Positions 1 to 6,973 of a DNA stretch of 15,019 nucleotides are shown one piece after another. The first letter of the stretch is position 1. Each line of letters begins with the position of its first letter. Source of the stretch: Paludibacteraceae bacterium (lineage in GTDB: Bacteria > Bacteroidota > Bacteroidia > Bacteroidales > Paludibacteraceae); assembly GCA_016292775.1 (NCBI GenBank), contig JAEDFN010000046.1, forward strand, positions 1 through 15,019. Direction: 5' to 3'. The notes below the pieces were generated by a model that searched no databases, had not been told where the DNA came from, and worked only from the letters and a program-made list of their open reading frames with translations. The position numbers and the translations under genes were made by a program.

Positions 1-13
1 TTAACATAATCAA

Positions 14-1246
14 ATGAATATATTTATGTACGAACTAAATTTTTCAGAGGCAGCGGGCATTATTGCTGTGATTACAGTAGTAAGTGCTATTGTGGTTGGT
101 GTTTTGAAATTTATCATTAACGATATATATGATTTCAAGAACTCAAATAAGAGAAAAGAAGAGTCCAAGAATTCATTAACTAGTATCATATCTAATCTGT
201 CTTCATCCGAGAATACGTCTAAATTATCAGCTGCAATAATGCTTAGGCGTTTTATGAATACCAAAATAAGTCATGAATTTCCTTATTTACAGACAGAATC
301 AATAAACGTCATTGCATCAATGCTGAAGGTGCTGCCTACAGGAGTGTTTCAAAAGACGCTTGCAGACGGACTTGCGTACGCTGTGAATCTTTCAAACGTG
401 GATTTACAAAGAACGAACCTTCAAGATACATATTTGGGAAGAAAGGATGGTACGAGCATTTTGATGGATAATACAGATTTGTTCCTCAGCGACCTTTCGT
501 ATGCACTGATAGAGCATATAGATGGCAAGGCAATTTTCTATCGCTCCATCTTATTCTGCTCCCAAATAAAGAACTGTGATTTCTCAGGAGCGACATTTAG
601 AGAAGCGGACTTGACAAATACTTGTTTTAAGAATGTCATTCTAAAGGATGCAGACTTTACAGGAGCCATCAATATACCAGAAGCTATTGAAAAGGAATTA
701 GTGCTTTCGGACGGGAAAAGTATTTACCCACATGAAGAGCCTGTTAGTGCTAAACACTCCACTTTGGATAAATCCATCTTCTTCTCAATGCCAAGTGTAA
801 TGAGCAAGGAAAATGAATTGCTTACCAAAGACTATAAGGCTTATCTGGAAGGATTGGGGTATAACGTCATCTATTATATCAAGGACGATTACCCTAGTTT
901 TGGTCAGTTAAACCGTATTCGTGAGAAGATTCTTGCTTCATCAGCAATGGTTGCCTTTGGTTTCAAACAGACCAATATCCACGATGCCACATTTCGTCCT
1001 CAAACTAATAATGAAGAAAAATGGAATGACAAGTGGCTTGCAACGCCTTGGAATGAAATTGAGGTTGGTATGGGTCTGATGAAGGGCATGCCAATCCTTC
1101 TAGTGAAAGACCCACATATAGATATGGGTATTTTTGATAGTAATCTGAGTGAATGTTTTGTCGCAAAAGTCTCAACCGATGATGACAGCAGAAAACTGGC
1201 CCAAAACAAGGAGGTAGTAAAATGGCTTTCTAAGATAACATTATGA
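14..1246 (+). CDS. Membrane-anchored pentapeptide-repeat protein with C-terminal TIR-like/deoxyribosyltransferase-like domain
   Basis: The 410-residue protein shows four parts. Residues 12-35 form a hydrophobic segment, probably a single membrane anchor. Residues 40-118 are mostly helical (KLSAAIMLRRF, then LPTGVFQKTLADGLAYA). Residues 122-218 carry pentapeptide-like A(D/N)LxxxxF/L repeats such as NLSNVDLQRTNLQ and DFSGATFREADLTNTCF. Residues 253-390 look like a Rossmannoid domain: strand IFFSMP, helix, GYNVIYYI, IREKILASSAMVAFGF, then WNEIEVGMGLMKGMPILLV. The last motif resembles the catalytic-glutamate helix and following strand of TIR-like or nucleoside 2-deoxyribosyltransferase-like domains; E348 or E350 would be the candidate. 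A cytoplasmic effector on a membrane tether is inferred, possibly in anti-phage defence, but no function is proven. An in-frame stop at 2-4 means the start is inside the window; ATG 14 and ATG 26 are both possible. It sits beside gene debris and an AlbA_2 gene, which fits an accessory island. Confidence 0.8.
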   Translation: MNIFMYELNFSEAAGIIAVITVVSAIVVGVLKFIINDIYDFKNSNKRKEESKNSLTSIISNLSSSENTSKLSAAIMLRRFMNTKISHEFPYLQTESINVIASMLKVLPTGVFQKTLADGLAYAVNLSNVDLQRTNLQDTYLGRKDGTSILMDNTDLFLSDLSYALIEHIDGKAIFYRSILFCSQIKNCDFSGATFREADLTNTCFKNVILKDADFTGAINIPEAIEKELVLSDGKSIYPHEEPVSAKHSTLDKSIFFSMPSVMSKENELLTKDYKAYLEGLGYNVIYYIKDDYPSFGQLNRIREKILASSAMVAFGFKQTNIHDATFRPQTNNEEKWNDKWLATPWNEIEVGMGLMKGMPILLVKDPHIDMGIFDSNLSECFVAKVSTDDDSRKLAQNKEVVKWLSKITL

Positions 1247-1250
1247 AATA

Positions 1251-1457
1251 AATACATACAACTTCAACAAGAAAAGCGGACTACATAATACCCGACCGTA
1301 TAGACATGCATATAGAGATAGTGCCCGCGCCTACGATAGGATTTTGAAATTATCACGCACTATTGCCGACCTTGAAGGAGCAAAAGATATAGCCCTTAGC
1401 CACGTAGCCGAAGCCATCAACTACCGCAACCTCGACAAAGAAGGCTGGGCAGGGTAG
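1251..1457 (+). pseudogene. Remnant of a YifB/ComM-type Mg-chelatase-like AAA+ ATPase
   Basis: Two distant parts of the YifB/ComM family are joined here. Around 1257-1325, read across frames, the DNA gives YNFNKKSGL and then DRIDMHIEIVP. These match the conserved segment (YLNKISGPLLDRIDxxIEIVP) near the middle of the ATPase domain. From 1320 the frame changes and reads SARAYDRILKLSRTIADL, then the helical C-terminus ending NLDKEGWAG and stop TAG at 1455-1457, which is the family's usual C-terminus. Roughly a hundred or more residues between the two pieces are absent, along with everything upstream. The gene is therefore dead, with a frameshift and an internal deletion. It starts only about 10 bp after the preceding gene's stop. 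The family assignment rests on remembered family motifs and the pieces are short but very characteristic. Confidence 0.75.
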
Positions 1458-1564
1458 TGATTGCCGTTCCATAAGGGATAAACAAATATAGAAAAGATAA
1501 GAATAGGGATTACAGGGGGGTAGGTTCCTTCTAAATATTACGAACAAAAGGTAAACAAATAAAA

Positions 1565-1618
1565 ATGAAGTTACTTACTATAAAACAGCCATGGGCATCC
1601 TTGATTTGCCTTGGCATT
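1565..1618 (+). pseudogene. N-terminal scrap of an ASCH-domain protein
   Basis: An ATG at 1565 opens a reading frame whose first 18 residues, MKLLTIKQPWASLICLGI, match the typical N-terminus of ASCH-domain proteins (MKxLTIKQPWAxLIxxGxK, normally followed by a DxENRTW motif). Here the ENRTW part is missing and the frame runs straight into RhuM-like sequence, so only the first strand and helix survive. ASCH is a PUA-like RNA-binding fold. A C-terminal ASCH half lies at 3265-3585 on the same strand and could belong to the same ancestral gene. The 62-residue open frame from 1565 to 1753 as a whole is a chimera and probably not a functional protein. Confidence 0.6.
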
Positions 1619-1621
1619 CCT

Positions 1622-1796
1622 GCTACCAACAAGCATCTTACGAATGTTTTTGCGGAGGGAGAACTGAAGAAAGAGGCAACTGTTTCCCAAATGGAAATAG
1701 TTCAAATCTATGACAATGGAGGATTGGACAAAGCGGATAGACATCGTTATTGAAGATGCAGGTCAGGTTACGGCAGAATATGCGAAGAAATTATAG
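1622..1796 (+). pseudogene. Remnant of a RhuM-family (virulence RhuM/Fic-associated) protein
   Basis: Downstream of the ASCH scrap, the same frame reads NKHLTNVFAEGELKKEATV followed by SQMEIVQ. This resembles the RhuM-family core, where an HTH-like region is followed by NxFxEGELxxEATV. The frame then changes near 1716, where MEDWTKRIDIVIEDAGQ and then VTAEYAKKL appear, ending with TAG at 1794-1796. That part resembles the C-terminal MxDWxxxLDxFLxxxxxxVLxxAGxVTAExA segment of RhuM proteins. The middle and both ends are missing, so this is a multiply deleted pseudogene. RhuM proteins are common in Bacteroidota accessory islands near restriction or AlbA_2 genes. The assignment is by motif memory and moderately sure. 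Confidence 0.55.
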
Positions 1797-1822
1797 TGTA
1801 AACGAAAAGCAAGAATCATATA

Positions 1823-3199
1823 ATGAAGATAGATCAAGACGAAAGTCAGAACATAGAATACAAGGAGTCGTGGAACGATAAATACTTGGAGTGGATTTGC
1901 GGCTTTGCCAATGCGCAAGGCGGCAGAATCTTCATAGGTGTCAACGATGCGCATGAGGTGACAGGTGTGAAGGATTGCAAACGACTAATGGAGGACATTC
2001 CCAACAAGATTGTCACCCACCTTGGCATTGTGGCGGATGTGAATCTTCATACCGACGATGGACTTGATTATATTGAGATTGTTATTGAGCCAAGTAACAT
2101 TCCCATTGCCTATAAAGGTACATACCACTATCGCTCTGGTTCCACTAAACAAGAGTTGCGTGGAACAGCCCTTCAGCAGTTCATACTGAAGAAGATGGGA
2201 CGTTCGTGGGATGATGTACCCAACGAAAGGGCAACACTTGATGATATAGACCGTAATGCCATTGACTATTTCCTTCGCAAGGGAATAGAGGCACAACGTA
2301 TTCCGGATGACCTGCGTGAAGCATCCACAAAAGATGTATTGGATAGTCTGGGATTGATAGATAATGACGGCTATTTGAAGAATGCTGCCATATTGCTGTT
2401 CGGCAAAAATCCGCTCAGGTTTTTCCCCAGCGTAGCATTCAAGATCGGGCGCTTTGGAAAGGATGAAGCAGACCTTATGTTTCAAGACATTATTGAAGGA
2501 AACATCATCCAGATGGCAGACCGTGTGATGGAACTATTGCAGGGCAAATATCTTGTGTCGCCTGTGCGTTTCGAAGGTATGCAACGTTACGAGACATTGG
2601 AGATTCCCAAGGAGGCACTGAGAGAAATTCTATATAACGCCATAGCTCATAAGGACTATGCCGGTCCCGACATTCAGATGCATGTCTATGATGATCATAT
2701 AGAGGTATGGAACGAAGGCGAACTCCCTGAAGGATATACTGAAGAAACTCTCATGGGCAACCACTCGTCCAAGCCACGCAACAGGAACATTGCCAATGTG
2801 ATGTTTAAGGCAGGCTTCATTGATACATGGGGACGCGGCTATATGAAGATCTGTGAGGGATTTGAAGCAGCTGGAATACCGATGCCCAAAGTGCAGAATT
2901 TCTGTGGTGGAGTACGAGTATCTGTGCAACGAACCAAGTTCTTGGAAATGATGAATATCGCAGATGATGTCACCAGTGATGTCATCAGTTTGTCACCAAT
3001 GCAACTTACTGAGAGACAAAGAGAAATAATAAGAATGATAAATGAAAATGAGCGAATTTCTGCTGCAGAAATGTCACGAGTCTTGTCAGTAGTTGTACGA
3101 ACCATCCGAAGGGATCTGAACGAAATGCAAGAGAAGGGGATTATTAAACGTGAAGGAAATACAAGTGCAGGCAAATGGATCATTCTAAGGGGGTCATAG
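1823..3199 (+). CDS. AlbA_2/Schlafen-type putative ATP-binding protein with C-terminal winged helix
   Basis: This intact 458-residue protein has the layout of the 'ATP-binding/putative DNA-binding' AlbA_2 family. Residues 6-118 are the AlbA_2 (Schlafen-like) domain, with the opening ESQNIEYKESW, FANAQGGRIFIGVND (28-42) and YHYRSGSTKQEL. Residues 190-370 form a degenerate GHKL/HATPase_c_4 region, with the N-box-like REILYNAIAHKDY at 267-279, IEVWNEGELPEG at 293-304, and NHSSKPRNRNIANVMF followed by DTWGRGYMKI. Residues 395-450 form a winged helix-turn-helix of DeoR-like style (ISAAEMSRVLSVVVRTIRRDL). ATG 1823 gives the usual family N-terminus. The family is thought to regulate transcription or act in stress or defence, and no substrate is known. 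It stands alone between pseudogene fragments. No promoter or terminator of good quality is visible; a 9-bp inverted repeat (3178-3186/3222-3230) overlaps the stop but lacks a T tract. Confidence 0.88.
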   Translation: MKIDQDESQNIEYKESWNDKYLEWICGFANAQGGRIFIGVNDAHEVTGVKDCKRLMEDIPNKIVTHLGIVADVNLHTDDGLDYIEIVIEPSNIPIAYKGTYHYRSGSTKQELRGTALQQFILKKMGRSWDDVPNERATLDDIDRNAIDYFLRKGIEAQRIPDDLREASTKDVLDSLGLIDNDGYLKNAAILLFGKNPLRFFPSVAFKIGRFGKDEADLMFQDIIEGNIIQMADRVMELLQGKYLVSPVRFEGMQRYETLEIPKEALREILYNAIAHKDYAGPDIQMHVYDDHIEVWNEGELPEGYTEETLMGNHSSKPRNRNIANVMFKAGFIDTWGRGYMKICEGFEAAGIPMPKVQNFCGGVRVSVQRTKFLEMMNIADDVTSDVISLSPMQLTERQREIIRMINENERISAAEMSRVLSVVVRTIRRDLNEMQEKGIIKREGNTSAGKWIILRGS

Positions 3200-3264
3200 A
3201 GACAGGCATCTCTGGTTTGCAAGAATGATCATCCCTGTCGTTTCCAAATCAAAGAGAACACTGA

Positions 3265-3585
3265 CTTACTGGCGAGTCCTCACCCTTGAATGTGCAGGCA
3301 AATAAAAACGCTATATGGCGTGATGAATATTTTCGTCTCGTAAAAAACGGAGTTATTCCATCACTTGAACTTTTACCTAAAGGTAAAATAATCGGTTATG
3401 TTGATGTTGTTGATATTAAGGAAGAATATGATTCTATATGGTCAGCAGATGCTTCACATTTTAAGTATGTTTTGAAGAATGCATATGTGTTTAAGACTCC
3501 ATTGGATGGCGTTCATGGTCAACCGAGAACAATTAATTATGATATAGATATCAACACTTTATTAAGTATCCCAATAGAAAAATAA
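3265..3585 (+). pseudogene. C-terminal half of an ASCH-domain protein, no start codon
   Basis: The open frame from just after a TGA at 3262-3264 to TAA at 3583-3585 contains no ATG at all. TTG 3286 or GTG 3292 would be the only possible starts. The readable protein has AIWRDEYFRLVKNGVIP, then KGKIIGYVDVVDI, a SIWSADASHFKYVLKNA segment and TPLDGVHGQPRTINYD. The order 'GxIIGxVDVVDI ... W..HYVLxNAxxFxxPxxGVxGxxxxxxYD' is that of the second half of an ASCH (PUA-like) domain. The N-terminal strand and the ENRTW region are absent. A matching N-terminal scrap lies 1.65 kb upstream at 1565-1618, with the AlbA_2 gene between. It may be a broken gene split by insertion or rearrangement. A functional short protein from a rare start cannot be excluded. 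Confidence 0.6.
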
Positions 3586-3677
3586 GTATAAGATACAACT
3601 ATTTTTAAAACTTTTAACTTTCAAAGCTGCATAAAAGACTTGTCGAACAATAATCTCATAATGGAATAAAAATAAAA

Positions 3678-3798
3678 CGACCCGCCGATTTGAGCTTTAA
3701 TAAATCTCTTCCTCCTTCGCACTTCGGCAATGTCCAAACAAGTTTGACATTGCTCTTGGTTTGTCGTCGGTTGAGCATTGTTGAGAGGCTTGGCGGGT
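3678..3798. repeat. Nested inverted repeat: candidate structured RNA or miniature mobile element
   Basis: Three pairs of complementary arms are nested in order. The outer pair is ACCCGCC (3680-3686) with GGCGGGT (3792-3798). The middle pair is CTCT (3706-3709) with AGAG (3784-3787), flanked by G-U pairs. The central hairpin is GCAATGTC (3727-3734) plus AAA with TTT plus GACATTGC (3746-3753), with a bulged C and a 4-nt loop. On the minus strand the outer stem is followed by a T-rich run (CGTTTTATTTTTATT), like a terminator, and a TACCTTTG -7 box lies just outside at 3816-3809. This fits a leftward transcript of roughly 130 nt, but no -33 box is seen. A MITE-like element is the main alternative. 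No known RNA family was recognised. Confidence 0.4.
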
Positions 3799-4008
3799 TC
3801 TTGTGGTGCAAAGGTATGACATTTATTTGGATTGTGCCAGGATTTTGGAAGAAAAGATATGCAAGGCGAGTACAAAAAATCAAGTTTATTTGTTTTTATT
3901 GACGAGCCGCAGCAATTTTTATACAAAAGAGTGGAAATAGAGGCGATTTTTAACAGATGTTGAGTGTTGGAGATACAAAAGGCGGCTTTTTATTTTTTTT
4001 TATAATTA

Positions 4009-4040
4009 TTTGCATATCTGTATTTTTTTTCATAACTTAG
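4009..4040 (+). promoter_or_regulatory. Promoter of the cytochrome bd operon (Bacteroidota type)
   Basis: TTTG at 4009-4012 and TAACTTAG at 4033-4040 are separated by 20 bp. This fits the Bacteroidota consensus TTTG, 19-20 bp, TAnnTTTG with one mismatch in the -7 box. The expected start point lies a few bases downstream, about 25 bp before the ATG of the DUF4492 gene at 4073, so the leader is short. No regulator site is recognised. Confidence 0.65.
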
Positions 4041-4072
4041 CGGTCGAAATTATACCAAAAACACTCATTCAC

Positions 4073-4234
4073 ATGGAAAGAATCAAGAAAATAGTGCGCT
4101 TTTACATAAACGGCTTTAAGAATATGACGTGGGGAAAAGAGCTTTGGATATTGATTATCATTAAGTTGGTAATCATGTTTGGTATTCTGCGATTATTTTT
4201 CTTCCATCCTGTGGCGCCTTCCATTGCCATGTAA
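4073..4234 (+). CDS. DUF4492 small membrane protein, first gene of the cyd operon
   Basis: A 53-residue protein begins at ATG 4073. A longer reading from TTG 4010 is rejected because it would begin inside the promoter. The start MERIKKIVRFYINGFKNMTWGKELW is amphipathic and basic, followed by one membrane helix (WILIIIKLVIMFGILRLFFF, about 25-44) and a short tail with FFHP. The pattern FYxxGFKNMTWGKxLWxxIIIKLxIMFxxLRLFFF is that of DUF4492. Members are found directly upstream of cytochrome bd genes in Bacteroidota and in epsilonproteobacterial relatives. Its place suggests a small accessory subunit or assembly factor of the oxidase, analogous to CydX, but that role is inferred. The spacing to cydA is 92 bp, and both probably share the promoter at 4009-4040. 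Confidence 0.8.
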   Translation: MERIKKIVRFYINGFKNMTWGKELWILIIIKLVIMFGILRLFFFHPVAPSIAM

Positions 4235-4326
4235 AATTCCTTGGGAATCGGTTTTTGAAGTGTTTACTCTAATCTTGAACCATTTATCGGTTTAGTCATT
4301 TACGAAATTACAAAATTTTTATTGTT

Positions 4327-5763
4327 ATGGACCTAGTACTCCTCTCGCGTATTCAGTTTGCGCTTACAGCCTGCTATCATTGGCTGTTTGTACCCCTCAC
4401 CCTCGGATTGGGTGTAGTGATGTCCGTCATGGAAACCATCTATGTGGTGCGTGGCGATGAAGCGTGGCGACGCATAGCCCGCTTTTGGCAGAAACTCTTC
4501 GGCATCAACTTTGCCGTAGGTGTGGCTACCGGCATCATTCTGGAATTTGAGTTTGGCACGAATTTCTCTAATTATTCGTGGTTTGTAGGTGACATTTTTG
4601 GTGCTCCGCTTGCTATCGAAGGCATTCTTGCGTTCTTTATGGAGGCAACCTTCATCGCCATCATGTTCTTCGGTTGGGAGAAAGTGGGTAAACGCACACA
4701 CCTCATGGCTACTTGGCTTACGGCTATCGGCACTATGATATCGGCTTGGTGGATTCTTGTTGCCAACTCATGGATGCAGCATCCGGTAGGTATGGAGTTT
4801 AATCCCGACACAGTAAGAAATGAGATGATGGATTTCTTTACCGTGGCATTCCAACCTACGGCTGTCATTAAATTCGTGCACTCGGTTTGCTCGGGATGGA
4901 TGACGGGTGCAATGTTTGTAGTGGCTGTCTCTGCTTGGTTCCTCCTCAAAGGACGTAATCAGGAGATGGCAAAGAAATCGATTATGGTGGCTTCTATCGT
5001 AGGCATTATAGGTACGGCATTCTGTATGTTTGCAGGCGATAAGCATGGTGTGGATATAGCTAAAACGCAACCGATGAAGCTGGCTGCTGCCGAGGGACTT
5101 CAGCAGGGTTCCAATGAGGCTGCATTCTCTTTTGTTCCGGGCGTTGAAGTGCCGCATATGCTCTCTTTCCTCGCTACTCACGATTGGAACGGATATGTAT
5201 GGGGTATTAATGATTTGAAAGCAGAAGGCGAGAAGCAGATTGCAGAAGGCAAGATAGCATTAGAGGCATTCCGTACGTATCGCGAGAATCGAGAAAACAA
5301 CGACTCCATCGCGCAAACTGCCCTTGCCACTTTCAACGAGCACAAGCAGTATTTCGGCTATGGTTACCTCGATTCTGCCGACGAACTCGTGCCGAATGTA
5401 TGGCTCTGCTATTGGTGCTTCCGCTTGATGATTGGTTGCGGATGTATTGTAGCCCTTTGCTTTGTGCTTGGCATTATCCTCGGATGGAAAAAATGGCTCG
5501 AGAGATATCGTTGGATTTTGATTCTCTTCTTGATTGGTTTGCCTTGCGTATATATTGCCGGTCAATGCGGATGGATTTTTACCGAAGTGGGTCGTCAGCC
5601 ATGGGCTATTCAAGGCCTCTTGCCGGTAAAAGCGGCGGTATCATCGGTTAGTGCAGGAAGTGTACTCACTACTATTATCATATTTGCTACACTCTTTACG
5701 GCATTGCTCGTTGCCGAGGTGCGCATCATGCTTCGCGCTATCCGCGAGCACAACGATAAATAA
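4327..5763 (+). CDS. cydA: Cytochrome bd quinol oxidase subunit I
   Basis: CydA binds the three hemes (b558, b595, d) and oxidises quinol while reducing O2 to water in the inner membrane. Key residues can be placed by comparison with the E. coli enzyme: H18 in YHWLFVPLTLG (b595 ligand), E98 and E106 in LAIEGILAFFMEA, H185 in KFVHSVCSGW and M368 in FRLMIGCG (the two b558 ligands). The quinol-binding Q loop has K251 and E256 in MKLAAAEGLQ. The hallmark GWIFTEVGRQPW is at 415-426. About nine membrane helices are visible. At 478 residues it is shorter than E. coli CydA (522) but has a long hydrophilic stretch at 255-355. ATG 4327 follows an A/T-rich leader without a Shine-Dalgarno, as is usual in this phylum. 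cydB begins 44 bp downstream. Confidence 0.97.
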   Translation: MDLVLLSRIQFALTACYHWLFVPLTLGLGVVMSVMETIYVVRGDEAWRRIARFWQKLFGINFAVGVATGIILEFEFGTNFSNYSWFVGDIFGAPLAIEGILAFFMEATFIAIMFFGWEKVGKRTHLMATWLTAIGTMISAWWILVANSWMQHPVGMEFNPDTVRNEMMDFFTVAFQPTAVIKFVHSVCSGWMTGAMFVVAVSAWFLLKGRNQEMAKKSIMVASIVGIIGTAFCMFAGDKHGVDIAKTQPMKLAAAEGLQQGSNEAAFSFVPGVEVPHMLSFLATHDWNGYVWGINDLKAEGEKQIAEGKIALEAFRTYRENRENNDSIAQTALATFNEHKQYFGYGYLDSADELVPNVWLCYWCFRLMIGCGCIVALCFVLGIILGWKKWLERYRWILILFLIGLPCVYIAGQCGWIFTEVGRQPWAIQGLLPVKAAVSSVSAGSVLTTIIIFATLFTALLVAEVRIMLRAIREHNDK

Positions 5764-5807
5764 AGTGGCTCAAAAAATTTATTATTAAGAAATTAACTTT
5801 TGCATTT

Positions 5808-6947
5808 ATGACTTACTTTTTTCTTCAACAATATTGGTGGCTACTGGTCAGCCTCCTCGGAGCCCTTTTTGTCATGCTGATGTTTGTACAGGGGGCGAAT
5901 GTGCTGGTGCTTTGCTTGGGCAAAACGGAAGACGAACGACTGTTGCTTGTAAATAGTACCGGACGCAAATGGGAATTCACGTTTACTACACTTGTAACCT
6001 TTGGCGGCGCATTTTTTGCCAGTTTCCCGCTCTTCTATTCCACCTCTTTCGGTGGTGCTTATTGGGTTTGGATGCTCCTGCTCTTCTCTTTCGTTTTGCA
6101 GGCGGTAGCTTATGAGTTTCAGAATAAACCAGGCAATCTGTTTGGCACTAACACCTACCGTTGGTTCTTGATTATCAACGGTATTTTCGGTCCGCTCCTT
6201 ACCGGTACCGCTGTGGGCACGTTCTTTACGGGTGCTAATTTCCAAATTTCTAAAGATTCTATGCTGATGGGCAACACCATCTCCGAGTGGACTTCCCCTT
6301 GGCACGGACTGGAGGCTGTAGCCAATCCGTGGAATGTATGCTTGGGACTCTGCTTGGTGATGCTGGCTATCACGCTCGGCTTGCTCTATACCATGCGGAA
6401 TGTGGATGCTGCACCTATCCGCGAACGCGCTCGTAAAGGCTTGATGATTGCCGCTCCTGTTTTTGTAGTGCTTTTCCTTCTCTTTGTAGGCTATGTGCTG
6501 ATGAAGAGCGGTTGGGCGGTACAGGAAGATGGCAGTATCGTTATTGAGGAATATAAATACCTGCATAATTTCTTGCAGATGTCGGTTGTTGCCGCTTTAT
6601 TCCTTGTAGGCGTGATTCTCGTATTGAGTGGTGTAGTGGTTGGGCTCTTTATGCCGTCTAAACCGCGTAATGGCTTCTGGTTTGCAGCAGCAGGTACCGT
6701 GCTCACCGTTACCACACTCCTGCTTCTTGCCGGATGGAATGGCACCTGCTACTATCCATCACTTACCGATACTGCTAGTTCACTCCATATTCAGAACAGC
6801 TGTTCAAGTGAGTTCACCCTCCGAACGATGTTCTACGTGAGCCTGATTATCCCATTTGTGCTTGCTTATATCGCGTGGGCTTGGCGCACGATGGATAAGA
6901 AACCTATCTCTTCGGCTGAATTACAGCAGACGGAAGATAAATACTAA
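5808..6947 (+). CDS. cydB: Cytochrome bd quinol oxidase subunit II
   Basis: CydB is the heme-free partner of CydA and completes the oxygen reductase. The 379-residue length equals that of the E. coli protein. About nine membrane segments can be drawn. Recognisable landmarks of the Bacteroidales type are the opening YFFLQQYWWLLVSLLGALF, then FVQGAN at 26-31 (the position of GFDxG in proteobacterial CydB), GRKWEFTFTTLVTFGGAFFA, and the C-terminal SCSSEFTLRTM, which is followed by the last helix and a charged tail. The change from an acidic to a QGAN loop seems typical of the phylum rather than a defect. The gene is followed 26 bp later by a strong terminator, so the operon is DUF4492-cydA-cydB. 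Confidence 0.96.
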   Translation: MTYFFLQQYWWLLVSLLGALFVMLMFVQGANVLVLCLGKTEDERLLLVNSTGRKWEFTFTTLVTFGGAFFASFPLFYSTSFGGAYWVWMLLLFSFVLQAVAYEFQNKPGNLFGTNTYRWFLIINGIFGPLLTGTAVGTFFTGANFQISKDSMLMGNTISEWTSPWHGLEAVANPWNVCLGLCLVMLAITLGLLYTMRNVDAAPIRERARKGLMIAAPVFVVLFLLFVGYVLMKSGWAVQEDGSIVIEEYKYLHNFLQMSVVAALFLVGVILVLSGVVVGLFMPSKPRNGFWFAAAGTVLTVTTLLLLAGWNGTCYYPSLTDTASSLHIQNSCSSEFTLRTMFYVSLIIPFVLAYIAWAWRTMDKKPISSAELQQTEDKY

Positions 6948-6973
6948 TGATGATTATTAAATAAGTCTTATTA

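Larger units (their letters stand above)
3586..4072. other. 487-bp gap: no convincing gene, nested inverted repeat and cyd promoter
   Basis: Open frames of 70-101 codons occur here on both strands, but none has a recognisable domain, a sensible start context or a homologous look, and they overlap each other. The visible content is the nested inverted repeat at 3678-3798, a TACCTTTG-like -7 box on the minus strand (3816-3809) with no -33 partner, and the promoter of the cytochrome bd operon at 4009-4040. AGCCGC at 3905-3910 can pair with GCGGCT at 3982-3987, which is followed by a long T tract. That could be a weak rightward terminator, but the 71-nt loop makes it doubtful. Confidence 0.6.

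Noticed and set aside
1985..2485. 166-codon minus-strand frame inside the AlbA_2 gene
   Set aside because: It lies entirely opposite a conserved gene and is Cys/Ile-rich without a domain.
3178..3230. 9-bp inverted repeat around the stop codon of the AlbA_2 gene
   Set aside because: The loop is 35 nt and there is no T tract, so it is not called a terminator.
3165..3303. 12-bp direct repeat GTGCAGGCAAAT at 3165-3176 and 3292-3303
   Set aside because: Several such pairs are expected by chance in a window of this size, and neither copy sits at a definite junction.
3621..3926. 101-codon minus-strand frame and overlapping 70-75 codon frames in the intergenic gap
   Set aside because: Overlapping frames on both strands without a recognised domain; better explained by the inverted repeat structure.
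4010..4072. TTG-started N-terminal extension of the DUF4492 protein
   Set aside because: It would begin inside the -33 box of the promoter and does not match the family start; ATG 4073 fits.
5841..6566. 241-codon open frame antisense to cydB
   Set aside because: It is the reverse shadow of a well-conserved gene and its product is rich in His, Gln and Glu without any known domain.
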